Positions 34,256 through 42,425 of a DNA stretch of 64,000 nt are shown one piece after another (within the stretch, counting starts at the first letter, position 1; the number at the start of each line of letters is the position of its first letter). The stretch covers positions 62,001 through 126,000 of the forward strand of contig NZ_JWTB01000019.1 in assembly GCF_000813845.1 (NCBI RefSeq), given 5' to 3'. Source of the DNA: Pseudarthrobacter phenanthrenivorans (GTDB lineage Bacteria; Actinomycetota; Actinomycetes; Actinomycetales; Micrococcaceae). Both the position numbers and the translations under genes were made by a program. The notes beneath the pieces were generated by a model. The model had not been told where the DNA came from. It made no database searches and was given only the letters and a program-made list of their open reading frames with translations.

Positions 34256-36502
34256 TTACCGTGATGCACGCCTGTTCCGCCGGCGGACAAGGACCATGAG
34301 CAGGATTCCGACGGCGAGGGCTCCCGCCGCCCAGGCCGCGGCGGTGATCACCCCCGACGCTCCGGTGGAGGCCAGCGCGCCGGCGCCAGGATCATCGTGC
34401 CCACCCGTGTTGGCAAGGTCCGCAGGTGGTGCGCTGGGAGTCGGGCTGGCCGCCGGCGGAGGTACGACGGCGGGAGTTTCAGCCGGCAGGGCAGGCGACG
34501 GATCTGCGGGGGTTGGGGCAGGGGTGGTTGGTGCAGTGCTGGTTGGGGAAGGAGCAGGGCTGCTTGGCAATGGAGTGCCCGGCGTGGGCGCTGTGGCAGT
34601 CGGGCTTGCCGTCGGCGATGCAGTCGGACTTGGCGTTGGGGTCGCCGTCGGCGATGCAGTCGGACTTGGCGTTGGGGTCGGTGGTTCCGCCGCGGCGGCC
34701 GCAAACTCGAAACTGCTGGCCCCAGACATGCTGAACCCGTTCACCGTTTCGGCCGTGAACTTCAGCATTTCGGTGCCCTGCGGGGCCGTGAAGCTCCAGT
34801 TGCCGGCGCCGTCCACGGGTACCTCAAAGGGGTCTTTCCCCTCGAGTGTCACCCGGACCGAGGAACCAGCGGCCACGGCCGACGCGGGTGCTGCGGGAAC
34901 CTGGCCGGTAATGACCTGGCCGGGCTGGTAGGTTTCGCCGGGCGCGGGCGCCGTGACGGCAGGCTTGTTGAGGAAGAGTTCCAGCTGGTAGCCGGGCAGC
35001 ACGGCCAGGCTGTCCCGCAGGGTGGCGCCGACGGCGAAATTCCGGATCACGTTACCGTTCGCATCGGGAGTGTCCCCCGCCGCGTGCGTGCCCACTGCGT
35101 AGTTGCCGGAGACGTAGGGGCCCCCGGAGTCGCCGCCGCTGGACTGCACACCGTAGGACAGGAAGCCGTTGTAAGCCCGCAGGTCCGTGGCGTCGGTGCC
35201 ATAATCCGGACCGGGAACAATGAAGATGCCGACGGCGTCAACAGATCCACAGGACCAGGCCGAGGTCCGGCCGGACCGGCAAACAGGCATCCCGACCACC
35301 GGATCAGCAGAACCAATGATCTTCACATCCGGCCCGGGCTCTGACGGATCGCCCCAGGTACTGGCAGCAGGAAGCGGATCGATGTCCTGCCGCAGCGACT
35401 GGACGACGGATATGTCTGTTCCCACGTTTCCCGGGTTGTTGGGGTCCAGTGGATTCTCGACAACCCTGGAGTTACCGGGGCCACCGAACTGGCTGAAGCC
35501 GAACTTTCCCAGCAGCCCCGCGCGCACTCCCTGGAATTCCAGCGTGGCAGTTTTCGCGGCGCCGTCCGATGCGCAGTGGCCGGCAGTGAGGACGGCGGGA
35601 AGGCCCGCCGGGTCGAATGCCGAGAAACCGGTGGAGCAAATGAACCCCAGGTCCGTCTGATAACCGACGCCGCCCGGGACGTCCGCCTCGGGTTTGAGCG
35701 GAGTCCCGCCGTCGAGCTCCACGTTGGCGTAGCGGGATACAAACTGTTCAGGGGAAACCTTGCCGGTGCCCTTGACCCCGGCATCTGCCCCGGCTGCGGG
35801 GGCGGTGGCGGAAAGCGCCTCCGGCGTGTTGATTCCGCCGGTCCTGATCACGAATTTCCCCCCGGCTGCCATGACTGCCTGCAAACCCTGCGGTCCGACG
35901 TCGCGGATGTAGGCCTGGAACAGCTGCCCGGTGCTCAGTGCCAGTTGCGACCTGGAGCTGTCCGCAGCCGTGGAGGGCGAGGGAGCCGGCGCGGCCGTGG
36001 GCGGCTGCGCAGCGGGTGCTTCGAGCGAGAAAGGGAAAGCATTGCCGGCAAGACCGGCAATCGCCTTCTGCAGGTCGCCGCCCGATCCGGTCACGATGAT
36101 GGTGCGGCCCTCGATGCGGATGCCCACGTAACCCGGAAGCTGGCGCAGCTGGGCAGCCGCGGCCGCTGCACGCGCGCCCAGCTCACCTGCCGCCTGGAAT
36201 TCCTGCGGCGTCATCTTGAGGTCCCGCTGCACCGCATCATCCAACGCTGCCTGGGACAGACCGGTTGTAGCTGCCGTCGGAGCCGCGGTGGCCTGGGCAA
36301 CGGGGCCCGAATAGCTGCGCGGCTGCGGGGACTGCCCGCCGTCGGGTTCACCTGCGGAGAAAGCAGGGGCTGCCACGAATACGGATGACGCCAGCACACC
36401 GGCTGCTGCGCCCAGCGAGAGCCTCCGCCGCATAGTGTCCGCGTTGGACCCCAGCTTTGGCTGCGGGGCGGTCCTGGCGCCTGATGGTGTTGTCCCGATC
36501 AT
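34256..36502 (-). CDS. Wall-anchored trypsin-like (S1) serine protease
   Basis: An exported protease, probably fixed to the wall by a class E sortase. In the 748-residue precursor a signal peptide (LSLGAAAGVLASSVFVAAPAF) leads to a pro-region like that of streptogrisin/alpha-lytic protease. The S1 domain has His in VLTAGHCAS, Asp in VGTDISVVQS and Ser in SGGDSGGPYVSG. Then follow a C-terminal beta-domain, a Pro/Thr/Ser-rich stalk with a 36-bp perfect tandem repeat in the DNA, and the sorting signal LASTG (a second LANTG lies 16 residues earlier), a hydrophobic helix and RRRNRR. The start at 36502 is preceded by GAGAGA; an upstream ATG is possible. Confidence 0.85.
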   Translation of the reverse strand: MIGTTPSGARTAPQPKLGSNADTMRRRLSLGAAAGVLASSVFVAAPAFSAGEPDGGQSPQPRSYSGPVAQATAAPTAATTGLSQAALDDAVQRDLKMTPQEFQAAGELGARAAAAAAQLRQLPGYVGIRIEGRTIIVTGSGGDLQKAIAGLAGNAFPFSLEAPAAQPPTAAPAPSPSTAADSSRSQLALSTGQLFQAYIRDVGPQGLQAVMAAGGKFVIRTGGINTPEALSATAPAAGADAGVKGTGKVSPEQFVSRYANVELDGGTPLKPEADVPGGVGYQTDLGFICSTGFSAFDPAGLPAVLTAGHCASDGAAKTATLEFQGVRAGLLGKFGFSQFGGPGNSRVVENPLDPNNPGNVGTDISVVQSLRQDIDPLPAASTWGDPSEPGPDVKIIGSADPVVGMPVCRSGRTSAWSCGSVDAVGIFIVPGPDYGTDATDLRAYNGFLSYGVQSSGGDSGGPYVSGNYAVGTHAAGDTPDANGNVIRNFAVGATLRDSLAVLPGYQLELFLNKPAVTAPAPGETYQPGQVITGQVPAAPASAVAAGSSVRVTLEGKDPFEVPVDGAGNWSFTAPQGTEMLKFTAETVNGFSMSGASSFEFAAAAAEPPTPTPSPTASPTATPTPSPTASPTASPTATAPTPGTPLPSSPAPSPTSTAPTTPAPTPADPSPALPAETPAVVPPPAASPTPSAPPADLANTGGHDDPGAGALASTGASGVITAAAWAAGALAVGILLMVLVRRRNRRASR
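34608..34679 (-). repeat. 36-bp perfect tandem repeat (x2) in the protease stalk
   Basis: Two identical 36-bp units (34608-34643 and 34644-34679) encode the Pro/Thr/Ser stalk, 12 residues each. Such repeats readily change copy number and would alter stalk length. Confidence 0.9.
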
Positions 36503-36560
36503 GTCCGTCTCTCTGCCGATCATCGTGACAGAGGAACAGGAGCACCTCACGTCACATGAG

Positions 36561-37292
36561 TCACACTGGTCCCAGTGTATCGGCGCCGACCCGGCAAATG
36601 GCCAGCACGGAATCCAGATCGGCGGGGCTTAGCCCGTTGGACAGCAGGTAGGAGCGGGTATCCAGGTCCCGGACGAACGCCACGACGGCGAGCCCGCGCT
36701 GCTCCAGGAGGGGTCCAAGCTCGGCCTCCTCCAGGTAGCGTTCACGGCTGTGCGGTGGCCCGTGGGTGCGGTAGCGCTCATTGATGCCGCGGGCCGCCCG
36801 CCGGTAGCCCTCGGCAATTGCGTCGTCGGAGTCGCCCGCCAGGTCCTGGACCATGGCAGCCACCATTCCGCTGCGGTCGCGCCCGGCCGCACAGTGCAGC
36901 AGGACGTCCCCCTTGGGCGCGGCCGAGGCGATGGCCCGGAAAACCCCCACCAGCTTCTCCGGAAAAAGACGTGCATTCGCGGCATAGTGGCCAGGATCGT
37001 TCAGGTAGGGCCCGGTAAGGGCTGTAAACCGCGGGTCGCCGGCCTCTTCCGTGGGAGCGTGCAGCACGTCGATGCCGCCCATCGCCCCGGCGGGCAGCAC
37101 CGGGTCGGTGTTTCGGCGTTGCCCCTCGCCGCTGTTGCGAAGATCCACGACGGTGCGGACGCCGTCGTCGAACGCCTGCCGCCACCCCGCCAGGGTGAGC
37201 CATTCACGCCGGCCCATCCTGTAGATGCCCCCGGAGACGTGCCATGCGTTGACAGCTCCATCCCAGTCCACGGGCCTGCCCCTTGTGTCCAT
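36561..37292 (-). CDS. Tyrosine/serine phosphatase (PtpB-like, Y_phosphatase3)
   Basis: A 243-residue phosphatase with the active-site loop HCAAGRDRSGMVAAMV (CX5R, with the extra Asp-Arg-Ser typical of the PtpB/SiwA-like group). GGIYRMGRREWLT and TVVDLRNSGEG near the N-terminus are conserved in this family, and the ERYRTHGPPHS stretch lies in the lid region. Members act on phosphotyrosine, phosphoserine or phosphoinositides; the substrate here is unknown. The ATG at 37292 is favoured because TTAGCT lies 6 nt upstream with no RBS, fitting a leaderless mRNA; a GTG 6 codons earlier is the alternative. Confidence 0.83.
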   Translation of the reverse strand: MDTRGRPVDWDGAVNAWHVSGGIYRMGRREWLTLAGWRQAFDDGVRTVVDLRNSGEGQRRNTDPVLPAGAMGGIDVLHAPTEEAGDPRFTALTGPYLNDPGHYAANARLFPEKLVGVFRAIASAAPKGDVLLHCAAGRDRSGMVAAMVQDLAGDSDDAIAEGYRRAARGINERYRTHGPPHSRERYLEEAELGPLLEQRGLAVVAFVRDLDTRSYLLSNGLSPADLDSVLAICRVGADTLGPV

Positions 37293-37359
37293 CCGCACAG
37301 CTAACCACACGCTGCTCCACCCCGCATGCTATTTGAGGAAAGGTCCCGGAACGTCCGCG

Positions 37360-37974
37360 TTAGGCCTGTCCGCGCCGGTCCAGCCGGTATTCCAGGCCTG
37401 CGCGGACAGCAGGCCATTCGTGGTCCAGGATGGAGAACACCACCGTGTCCCGGAGGTTTCCGTCGCTGGTCCGTGAATGGCTGCGCAACACGCCGTCCTG
37501 CTTGGCACCGAGCCGCGCGATTGCCTCCCGCGACTGGTGGTTCAGCCAGTGCGTGCGGAACTCCACGGCCGGGCAGCCGACCACCTCGAAGGCATGCCGG
37601 AGCAGCAGCAGCTTGGAGTCGGGATTGGTGCCGCTCCCCTGCGCAGACGCCGCGTTCCAGGTGGAGCCGATTTCCACCCGGGGCGTTGCGGCGTCGATGT
37701 TCATGTAGGTGGTCATGCCGATGATCCGCCCCGGGCCCCCGGTGGCGGGGTCGATCAGCCGCGTGGTGAAGGGGAGCATCGAGCCCTGTTCCTGCAGCGC
37801 GAGCCGGCGCCGGATTTCCGCGGCCATGCCCTGCGGCGAGGGCACGGACGTGTACCAGAGCGTCCACAGCTCGCCGTCCCTGGCGGCCTCCACCAGGCCG
37901 TCGTGGTGCTCTTCAGCGAGCGGCTCCAGGATTACGTAGCGTCCCGTCAGGGTAAGGGGTTCAAGGAAAGTCAC
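37360..37974 (-). CDS. GNAT acetyltransferase
   Basis: A 204-residue N-acetyltransferase of the RimJ/RimL-like group. LTLTGRYVILEPLAEEHHDGL opens the fold. VEIGSTWNAASAQGSGTNPDSKLLLLRHAFE is the acetyl-CoA-binding region, and EFRTHWLNHQSREAIARLGAKQDGVLR is the terminal conserved helix. The CoA loop reads AQGSGTNPDSK, not the standard R-G-x-G-x-G/A. The substrate is unknown. The GTG start has TAGGCT 6 nt upstream and no RBS, so the mRNA is probably leaderless. Confidence 0.8.
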   Translation of the reverse strand: MTFLEPLTLTGRYVILEPLAEEHHDGLVEAARDGELWTLWYTSVPSPQGMAAEIRRRLALQEQGSMLPFTTRLIDPATGGPGRIIGMTTYMNIDAATPRVEIGSTWNAASAQGSGTNPDSKLLLLRHAFEVVGCPAVEFRTHWLNHQSREAIARLGAKQDGVLRSHSRTSDGNLRDTVVFSILDHEWPAVRAGLEYRLDRRGQA

Positions 37975-38048
37975 TGCACCAGCCTAGGCCCCTCCATGGG
38001 GCGCGTTAGGCTGGGGACAGCACCGCGATGTCGAGCGAGGGAGTTAAT

Positions 38049-38282
38049 GTGTCAGGAACCAACCCGGATCCCGAGGACGACAAGGTCACCGGCCTGGAGC
38101 CCGGCGGCGGTGTGCCGCCCGGGGAAACCCCGCCGGCAGAAGCATCCACCGCAGGGCCCCAGGGCCACGAAGAGCACGGCACCCGGAAGGGCACGCAGTT
38201 CCTCTGGATCGCCATTATCGGCGTGGTGGTCGTGCTGTGCCTGCTGTACTTCATCGGCTACATCGTGGGCTTCTTCGACTAA
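38049..38282 (+). CDS. DUF6480 small membrane protein
   Basis: A 77-residue protein with the DUF6480 head (TNPDPEDDKVTGLEPGGGVP, then PPGETPPAE) and one C-terminal membrane helix (LWIAIIGVVVVLCLLYFIGY). Such proteins are common in actinomycetes, inserted with the head in the cytoplasm, and have no known role. I chose the GTG at 38049 because GAGGGAG lies upstream at good spacing. TAGGCT at 38007-38012 could be its -10. It is divergent from the GNAT gene. Confidence 0.75.
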   Translation: MSGTNPDPEDDKVTGLEPGGGVPPGETPPAEASTAGPQGHEEHGTRKGTQFLWIAIIGVVVVLCLLYFIGYIVGFFD

Positions 38283-38307
38283 ACCCTCCTGCAGGAGCCG
38301 GACAGCC

Positions 38308-39180
38308 TTAGCTGGGCCAGTCGAAAAAGCCCTTGCCCGTCTTGCGCCCCAGCTCACCCCGGGCCACCTTGTCCTTCAAGATCTGCGGGGGCGCGAACCG
38401 GTCGCCAAGTGTGGACTGCAGGTATTCCGCGATGCCCAGGCGCACGTCCAGGCCCACGATGTCCGTGGTCCTGAGCGGCCCGGTGGGATGTTTGTAGCCG
38501 AGCACCATCGCGTTGTCGATGTCCTCGGCTGAGGCGACGCCTTCCTCCACCATGCGCATGGCCTCCAGCGCGATGGCCACTCCCAGGCGTGAGGACGCGA
38601 ACCCCGGAGCGTCATTCACGACGACGGCGGTCTTGCCGAGTGCCTCAACCCAGGATTTGGCGGCGGCAGCGAGTCCGGGGGACGTGCGCTCCCCCAGCAC
38701 CACTTCGATGAGGGTGGACGCCGGGACCGGGTTGAAGAAGTGCAGCCCCAGGAAGTTTTCCGGCCGCTTCAGCTCCCGGGCCAGCCCGTTGACGGACAGG
38801 GAGGAGGTGTTGGAGGCAATGCAGGCGTCGTCCGCCAGCCGTTCCTCGATCCCGCGCAGTGCCGTGACTTTAAGGTCCCAGTCTTCGGGGACGGCTTCCA
38901 CTACCAGCTGGCGGTCCTGGAAGGCGTCATAGTCCACGCCGACAGAAAGCCGGGAAACCAGCTCATCAAGGTTTGCGTCTGTGGCCCCGCGCTCGATGCT
39001 CTTCGCCGCCGCGGATTCCACCCGTTCGCGGGCAGCCTCGGCGGACTGTTCGTCGCGCTCCACCACCAGGACATCGGCCCCCTTGATGAGAAACGCGTGC
39101 GCAATCCCGGCACCCATGCGGCCGCCACCAAGCACCCCCACCAGGGAGGGGAGGCCGGGGTTCACTTTTGAGTCAGTCAT
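38308..39180 (-). CDS. 3-hydroxyacyl-CoA dehydrogenase (PaaH-like)
   Basis: NAD-dependent oxidation of 3-hydroxyacyl-CoA to 3-ketoacyl-CoA. The 290-residue protein has GVLGGGRMGAGIAHAFLIKG (NAD loop), ASNTSSLSVNGLARELKRPENFLGLHFFNPVP with the catalytic Ser/His/Asn positions, and a C-terminal dimer domain ending GRKTGKGFFDW. The motifs also fit 3-hydroxybutyryl-CoA dehydrogenase. It is the last gene of a thiolase-hydratase-dehydrogenase operon whose promoter carries a PaaR-like site, so the PaaH role (beta-oxidation end of phenylacetate breakdown) is favoured. It begins 3 bp after the hydratase stop. Confidence 0.87.
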   Translation of the reverse strand: MTDSKVNPGLPSLVGVLGGGRMGAGIAHAFLIKGADVLVVERDEQSAEAARERVESAAAKSIERGATDANLDELVSRLSVGVDYDAFQDRQLVVEAVPEDWDLKVTALRGIEERLADDACIASNTSSLSVNGLARELKRPENFLGLHFFNPVPASTLIEVVLGERTSPGLAAAAKSWVEALGKTAVVVNDAPGFASSRLGVAIALEAMRMVEEGVASAEDIDNAMVLGYKHPTGPLRTTDIVGLDVRLGIAEYLQSTLGDRFAPPQILKDKVARGELGRKTGKGFFDWPS

Positions 39181-39183
39181 GGT

Positions 39184-39999
39184 CTACTTTCCGTCGGCGG
39201 AATTGGCGGAGGCGGGAGCGCCGGTGGCTTTCCTGGCAGCGTTGCGGTCCAGGAAGGCCTGCATGCGGTCGAACTTGGCCTGGGATTCGAAGAGGATGCC
39301 CTGGGCCAACTGGTCGATCAGCGGGTGCGCTTCAGCCGGTGCATGGAAGACCGACTTGGTGATGCGCACGGCCAGCGGATCCTGGCGCCCGATCCGGCTT
39401 GCCAGGCTGTGGGCGGCTTCCAGGAGGTCTGCGGGATCATGGATTTCGGTAATGAGGTTGGCCGCTTTGGCTTCCTCGGCGCCAAGGACCAGCCCGGCCA
39501 GCAGGATCTGCTTGGCCAACGGCTCACCCACGAGTTCCTTGAGCCGCCAGCTGGCTCCGGCCGCCGCCAGGATTCCCAGCCCCGTTTCCGGGTTGCCGAT
39601 CCGCACGTTGGGCGTGCCGATCCGGAAGTCCGCGGCGTAGGCGAGTTCCGCCCCGCCGCCCAGGCAATACCCGTCAAGTGCGGCGATGACCGGCATGGGC
39701 AGCTTGGCGATCCGCACGAAGATGGTGGAATTGATGCCCTGCAGCGCGTCATCCCGCCGGCGTTCCCGCAGTTGGGCGATGTCCGCGCCGGAGGCGAAGA
39801 CTCCTTCCACGCCGGCGATGATCAGCACTTTGGGGTTTTGTTCCAGCGCGGCGCACACGGTGTGCAGTTCATCCACCATCTGCTGGTCGATCGCATTCTT
39901 CACCTGGGGCCGGTTGAGCAGCACCACCACCCGGTCCTCGCGCTCCTCCACGAGCAGCGCGGAGAAGCTTTCTGCCGCGAGGTCCACCGCGGACGCCAT
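39184..39999 (-). CDS. Enoyl-CoA hydratase/isomerase
   Basis: Hydrates a trans-2-enoyl-CoA, the middle step of the beta-oxidation part of the paa pathway (PaaF/PaaG-like). In the 271-residue crotonase fold, GVFASGADIAQLRERR is the first oxyanion-hole segment, and ALDGYCLGGGAELAYAADFRI is the second, with PETGLGI for the catalytic Glu region. The start ATG shares one base with the stop of the upstream thiolase (TGATG), so the two are coupled. The C-terminal tail is Ala/Lys-rich. Which of PaaF or PaaG it corresponds to cannot be told from this sequence alone. Confidence 0.85.
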   Translation of the reverse strand: MASAVDLAAESFSALLVEEREDRVVVLLNRPQVKNAIDQQMVDELHTVCAALEQNPKVLIIAGVEGVFASGADIAQLRERRRDDALQGINSTIFVRIAKLPMPVIAALDGYCLGGGAELAYAADFRIGTPNVRIGNPETGLGILAAAGASWRLKELVGEPLAKQILLAGLVLGAEEAKAANLITEIHDPADLLEAAHSLASRIGRQDPLAVRITKSVFHAPAEAHPLIDQLAQGILFESQAKFDRMQAFLDRNAARKATGAPASANSADGK

Positions 40000-41225
40000 C
40001 AGATTTTCTCCAGCAGCATCGCGGTGCCCTGGCCGACGCCAACGCACATGGTGGCGAGGCCGATTTTTGCGTCTTCGCGTTCCATGCGTCCCAGCAGGGT
40101 GATGGCGAGCCGTGACCCGCTGGAACCGAGCGGGTGCCCCAGGGCGATGGCGCCGCCGTCGCGGTTTACGATGTCCGGTTCCAGCCCCAGGCGCCGGATG
40201 CAGGCCAGGGACTGGGTGGCAAAAGCTTCGTTAAGCTCGACGGCGGACACGTCGCCGACGCTCAGGCCGCTGCGCTTCAGCACCTTCTGGGTGGCAGGGA
40301 CGGGGCCGATGCCCATAATCTCCGGTTCGCAGCCGGCAGAGGCGCCGTCGATGATCCGGGCGCGGGGTGTGAGCCCGAGCCGCTCAATGGCTGCTTCCGA
40401 GGCGACGATGATGGCGGACGCGCCGTCGTTCAGGGACGAGGAGTTACCGGCCGTGACCACGGAGCCGCCGAGGGCCACGGGCTTCAGCCCCGCCAGGACG
40501 TCCATGCTGGTGCCGGGGCGCGGGCCTTCATCGGTGTCCACGACAGTTTCGGCTTTCCGGGTTTTGACGGTGACCGGAACAATCTCGTCCTTGAAGCGGC
40601 CGGCTTCGATGGCGTCGAGGGCCAGTTGGTGGGAGCGGACGGCAAACGCGTCGGCATCCTCGCGGGAGATGTTGTCCACACGGGCCACTTCCTCCGCCGT
40701 CTCCGGCATGGAGTAGGTCATCTTTCCGTCCCGTGACAGGCCGCCGTGCTGGAAGTGCGGGTTGGTGAACCGCCAGCCAATGGAGGTGTCAAAGATCTGG
40801 CCCGGTTTGGCGAACGCGCTGGTGGGCTTTTCCTGGACCCAGGGAGCCCGGCTCATGGACTCCACGCCGCCGGCGATGACGATGTCGGCGGCACCGGCCT
40901 TGATCATGTGGCTGGCCTGGATGATGGCGCTGAGGCCCGAGGCGCAGAGCCGGTTGACGGTGATCCCGGGGATGTGCAGCGGAAGCCCGGCCAGGAGGGT
41001 GGCCATCCGGGCCACGTTCCGGTTCTCCTCACCCGCACCGTTGGCGTTGCCCAGGATGACCTCGTCGATGCCCTCAGGATCCAGGCCGGCGCGTTCCACG
41101 GCTTCCCGGAGCACCAGCGCTGCCAGGTCATCCGGCCGTACGGAGGACAAGGCCCCTCCGTACCTGCCCACCGGCGTTCGGACCCCGCCTACAAGGAAAG
41201 CCTGCGGACCTGCGGTTGCAGCCAT
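39999..41225 (-). CDS. Acetyl-CoA acyltransferase (thiolase; PaaJ/PaaE-like)
   Basis: Cleaves a 3-ketoacyl-CoA to acetyl-CoA and a shorter acyl-CoA; in the paa pathway it yields succinyl-CoA or dehydroadipyl-CoA. In the 408-residue thiolase, TVNRLCASGLSAIIQASHMI carries the nucleophilic Cys, ELNEAFATQSLACIRRLG carries a catalytic Asn/Glu, NRDGGAIALGHPLGSSGSRLAITLL holds the His, and TMCVGVGQGTAMLLE the second Cys. I chose the ATG at 41225 because AAGGGTG precedes it; the longer frame runs through the operator. It is the first gene of the operon, with the PaaR-like site 63 bp upstream. Confidence 0.9.
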   Translation of the reverse strand: MAATAGPQAFLVGGVRTPVGRYGGALSSVRPDDLAALVLREAVERAGLDPEGIDEVILGNANGAGEENRNVARMATLLAGLPLHIPGITVNRLCASGLSAIIQASHMIKAGAADIVIAGGVESMSRAPWVQEKPTSAFAKPGQIFDTSIGWRFTNPHFQHGGLSRDGKMTYSMPETAEEVARVDNISREDADAFAVRSHQLALDAIEAGRFKDEIVPVTVKTRKAETVVDTDEGPRPGTSMDVLAGLKPVALGGSVVTAGNSSSLNDGASAIIVASEAAIERLGLTPRARIIDGASAGCEPEIMGIGPVPATQKVLKRSGLSVGDVSAVELNEAFATQSLACIRRLGLEPDIVNRDGGAIALGHPLGSSGSRLAITLLGRMEREDAKIGLATMCVGVGQGTAMLLEKI

Positions 41226-41288
41226 GGAAACACCCTTCACGCGATAAACAGCACTGTCATCGGCGGCGCGGACAGGAGAAAACTCCAC

Positions 41289-41310
41289 TTACCGACCGTT
41301 CGTTCTGTAA
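41289..41310. promoter_or_regulatory. PaaR-like operator 4 (thiolase operon)
   Basis: A 22-bp site with conserved ends (TTACCGACCG at the left, TTCTGTAA at the right), 63 bp before the thiolase start. It agrees with site 2 for its first 15 bases. Confidence 0.72.
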
Positions 41311-41344
41311 ATGGTACACGGCAACGGCCAGGATGCGCATCCGG

Positions 41345-42019
41345 TTACAGGACGGTCACCCCCAGGTGTGCGGCAAGGTGGGGCGCGAGCAGCCCGAGTT
41401 GGTACTCGTCAATCACCAGGCCTGCCAGGCTGCCCAGGCCGCTGATCCTGCGGAACTCCGTGCCCCGGAGGTCGAAATCCTTCAGCTTGGCGCCGGTGAG
41501 GTCGAGGGACCCCACCATGCAGTCCTGCAGCTTCACGCGGGTTGCACTGGCGCCACCAAGGTCCAGTTCGTTGATAATGCAGCCGCTGATCAGCACATCG
41601 GTGAGCTTCGCGCCGCGGAGGTTGAGGAAGTCAAGCTTGCCGCCCTCGATCCGGACGGACTGCCAGCCGCTTTCGTAGACTTCGGCCGACCCCAGGCGGG
41701 GATTGCGGATTTCAACATCACGCCAGCTGCTGCGGGCAGCCCGGAAGACAGGCGCATACAGCTCAGCCAGGATGCAGTCGCGGAAGGAGGCTCCCCGGAG
41801 CTGCGTCTCATGGAAGGATGCGCCATCAAACCGGCACTCCGCGAAGGTGGCGCCGCCCAGGTCCAGGCCGTCGGCGGCGGGACGGTGGAAATGGGCACCG
41901 TCCTGCCTTCCGCCGTCCGGAAATACGAGGTCCGGGCAGTCCTCGAGGTCCTGCAGTTCCACCGGAGAGATTCGGGGTGGCGCCACCTTGGCCGCACTCC
42001 TGCCGCGCGCTGTATTCAT
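41345..42019 (-). CDS. Pentapeptide-repeat protein
   Basis: A 224-residue protein with pentapeptide repeats (A(D/N)LXX-type): GLDLGGATFAECRFDGASF, HETQLRGASFRDCILAELY, LNLRGAKLTDVLISGCIIN, ELDLGGASATRVKLQDC and SLDLTGAKLKDFDLRGTEF. These stack into a right-handed beta-helix that can mimic DNA, as in gyrase-protecting Qnr and MfpA proteins. The match to MfpA is not strong enough to claim quinolone protection. The ATG has TAGGCT 6 nt upstream and no RBS, suggesting a leaderless mRNA. It is divergent from csbD. Confidence 0.8.
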   Translation of the reverse strand: MNTARGRSAAKVAPPRISPVELQDLEDCPDLVFPDGGRQDGAHFHRPAADGLDLGGATFAECRFDGASFHETQLRGASFRDCILAELYAPVFRAARSSWRDVEIRNPRLGSAEVYESGWQSVRIEGGKLDFLNLRGAKLTDVLISGCIINELDLGGASATRVKLQDCMVGSLDLTGAKLKDFDLRGTEFRRISGLGSLAGLVIDEYQLGLLAPHLAAHLGVTVL

Positions 42020-42077
42020 AACCAGAGCCTAGCGGCGGTCCCGGCACCGAACAGGATGTCCACCTGCGGGGCCCTTG

Positions 42078-42103
42078 AAATAGTAAGCAAGCTTTGCTTA
42101 TCG
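42078..42103 (+). promoter_or_regulatory. TAAGC palindrome, site C (upstream of csbD)
   Basis: TAAGCAA and TTGCTTA form a perfect 7-bp inverted repeat with a 3-nt centre, ending 45 bp before the csbD ATG. AATAGTAAGCAAG here matches the reverse strand of site A closely. Confidence 0.6.
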
Positions 42104-42148
42104 TGGGAGGGCACGGTTGATCGATCTAGACGAAAGGAGGCCGGAACC

Positions 42149-42325
42149 ATGGGCCTCGGAGACAAGATCAGTAACGCGGCGGAAGACCTTGGCGGCAAGG
42201 CCAAGGAAGCTGCCGGCAATGCAACCGACAATGACCGACTGAAGGCGGAAGGCCAGGCCGACCAGGTCAAGGCAGACGCCAAGAAGGTCGGCGAAAGTGT
42301 CAAGGACGAGTTCAAGCGCGACTAG
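42149..42325 (+). CDS. csbD: CsbD-family stress protein
   Basis: A 58-residue hydrophilic protein with the CsbD signature: GLGDKISNAAEDLGGKAKEAAG and the repeated KAEGQADQVKADAKK. CsbD proteins are small, helical, abundant and induced by general stress in many bacteria; their exact action is unknown. AAAGGAGG gives a strong RBS. A TAAGC palindrome upstream is shared with the htrA and DUF2945 genes. It is divergent from the pentapeptide-repeat gene. Confidence 0.9.
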   Translation: MGLGDKISNAAEDLGGKAKEAAGNATDNDRLKAEGQADQVKADAKKVGESVKDEFKRD

Positions 42326-42425
42326 TTCCTTGCTGGGGCAGCCGCAGCGAACGGCGTGCTGCTCCAGCCTGACGGCGGCGGGTCCACTGGATCTGCCGCC
42401 GTTTCGCTGTCCACTCATCATCGAC

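Noticed and set aside
34608..34679. Tandem repeat as a CRISPR array
   Set aside because: The two 36-bp units are contiguous, without spacers, and lie inside a coding Pro/Thr stalk. The iniB repeat at 60670-60741 is rejected for the same reason.
41345..42019. The pentapeptide-repeat protein as an MfpA/Qnr quinolone-protection protein
   Set aside because: The repeats are irregular and I cannot match it to MfpA with confidence.
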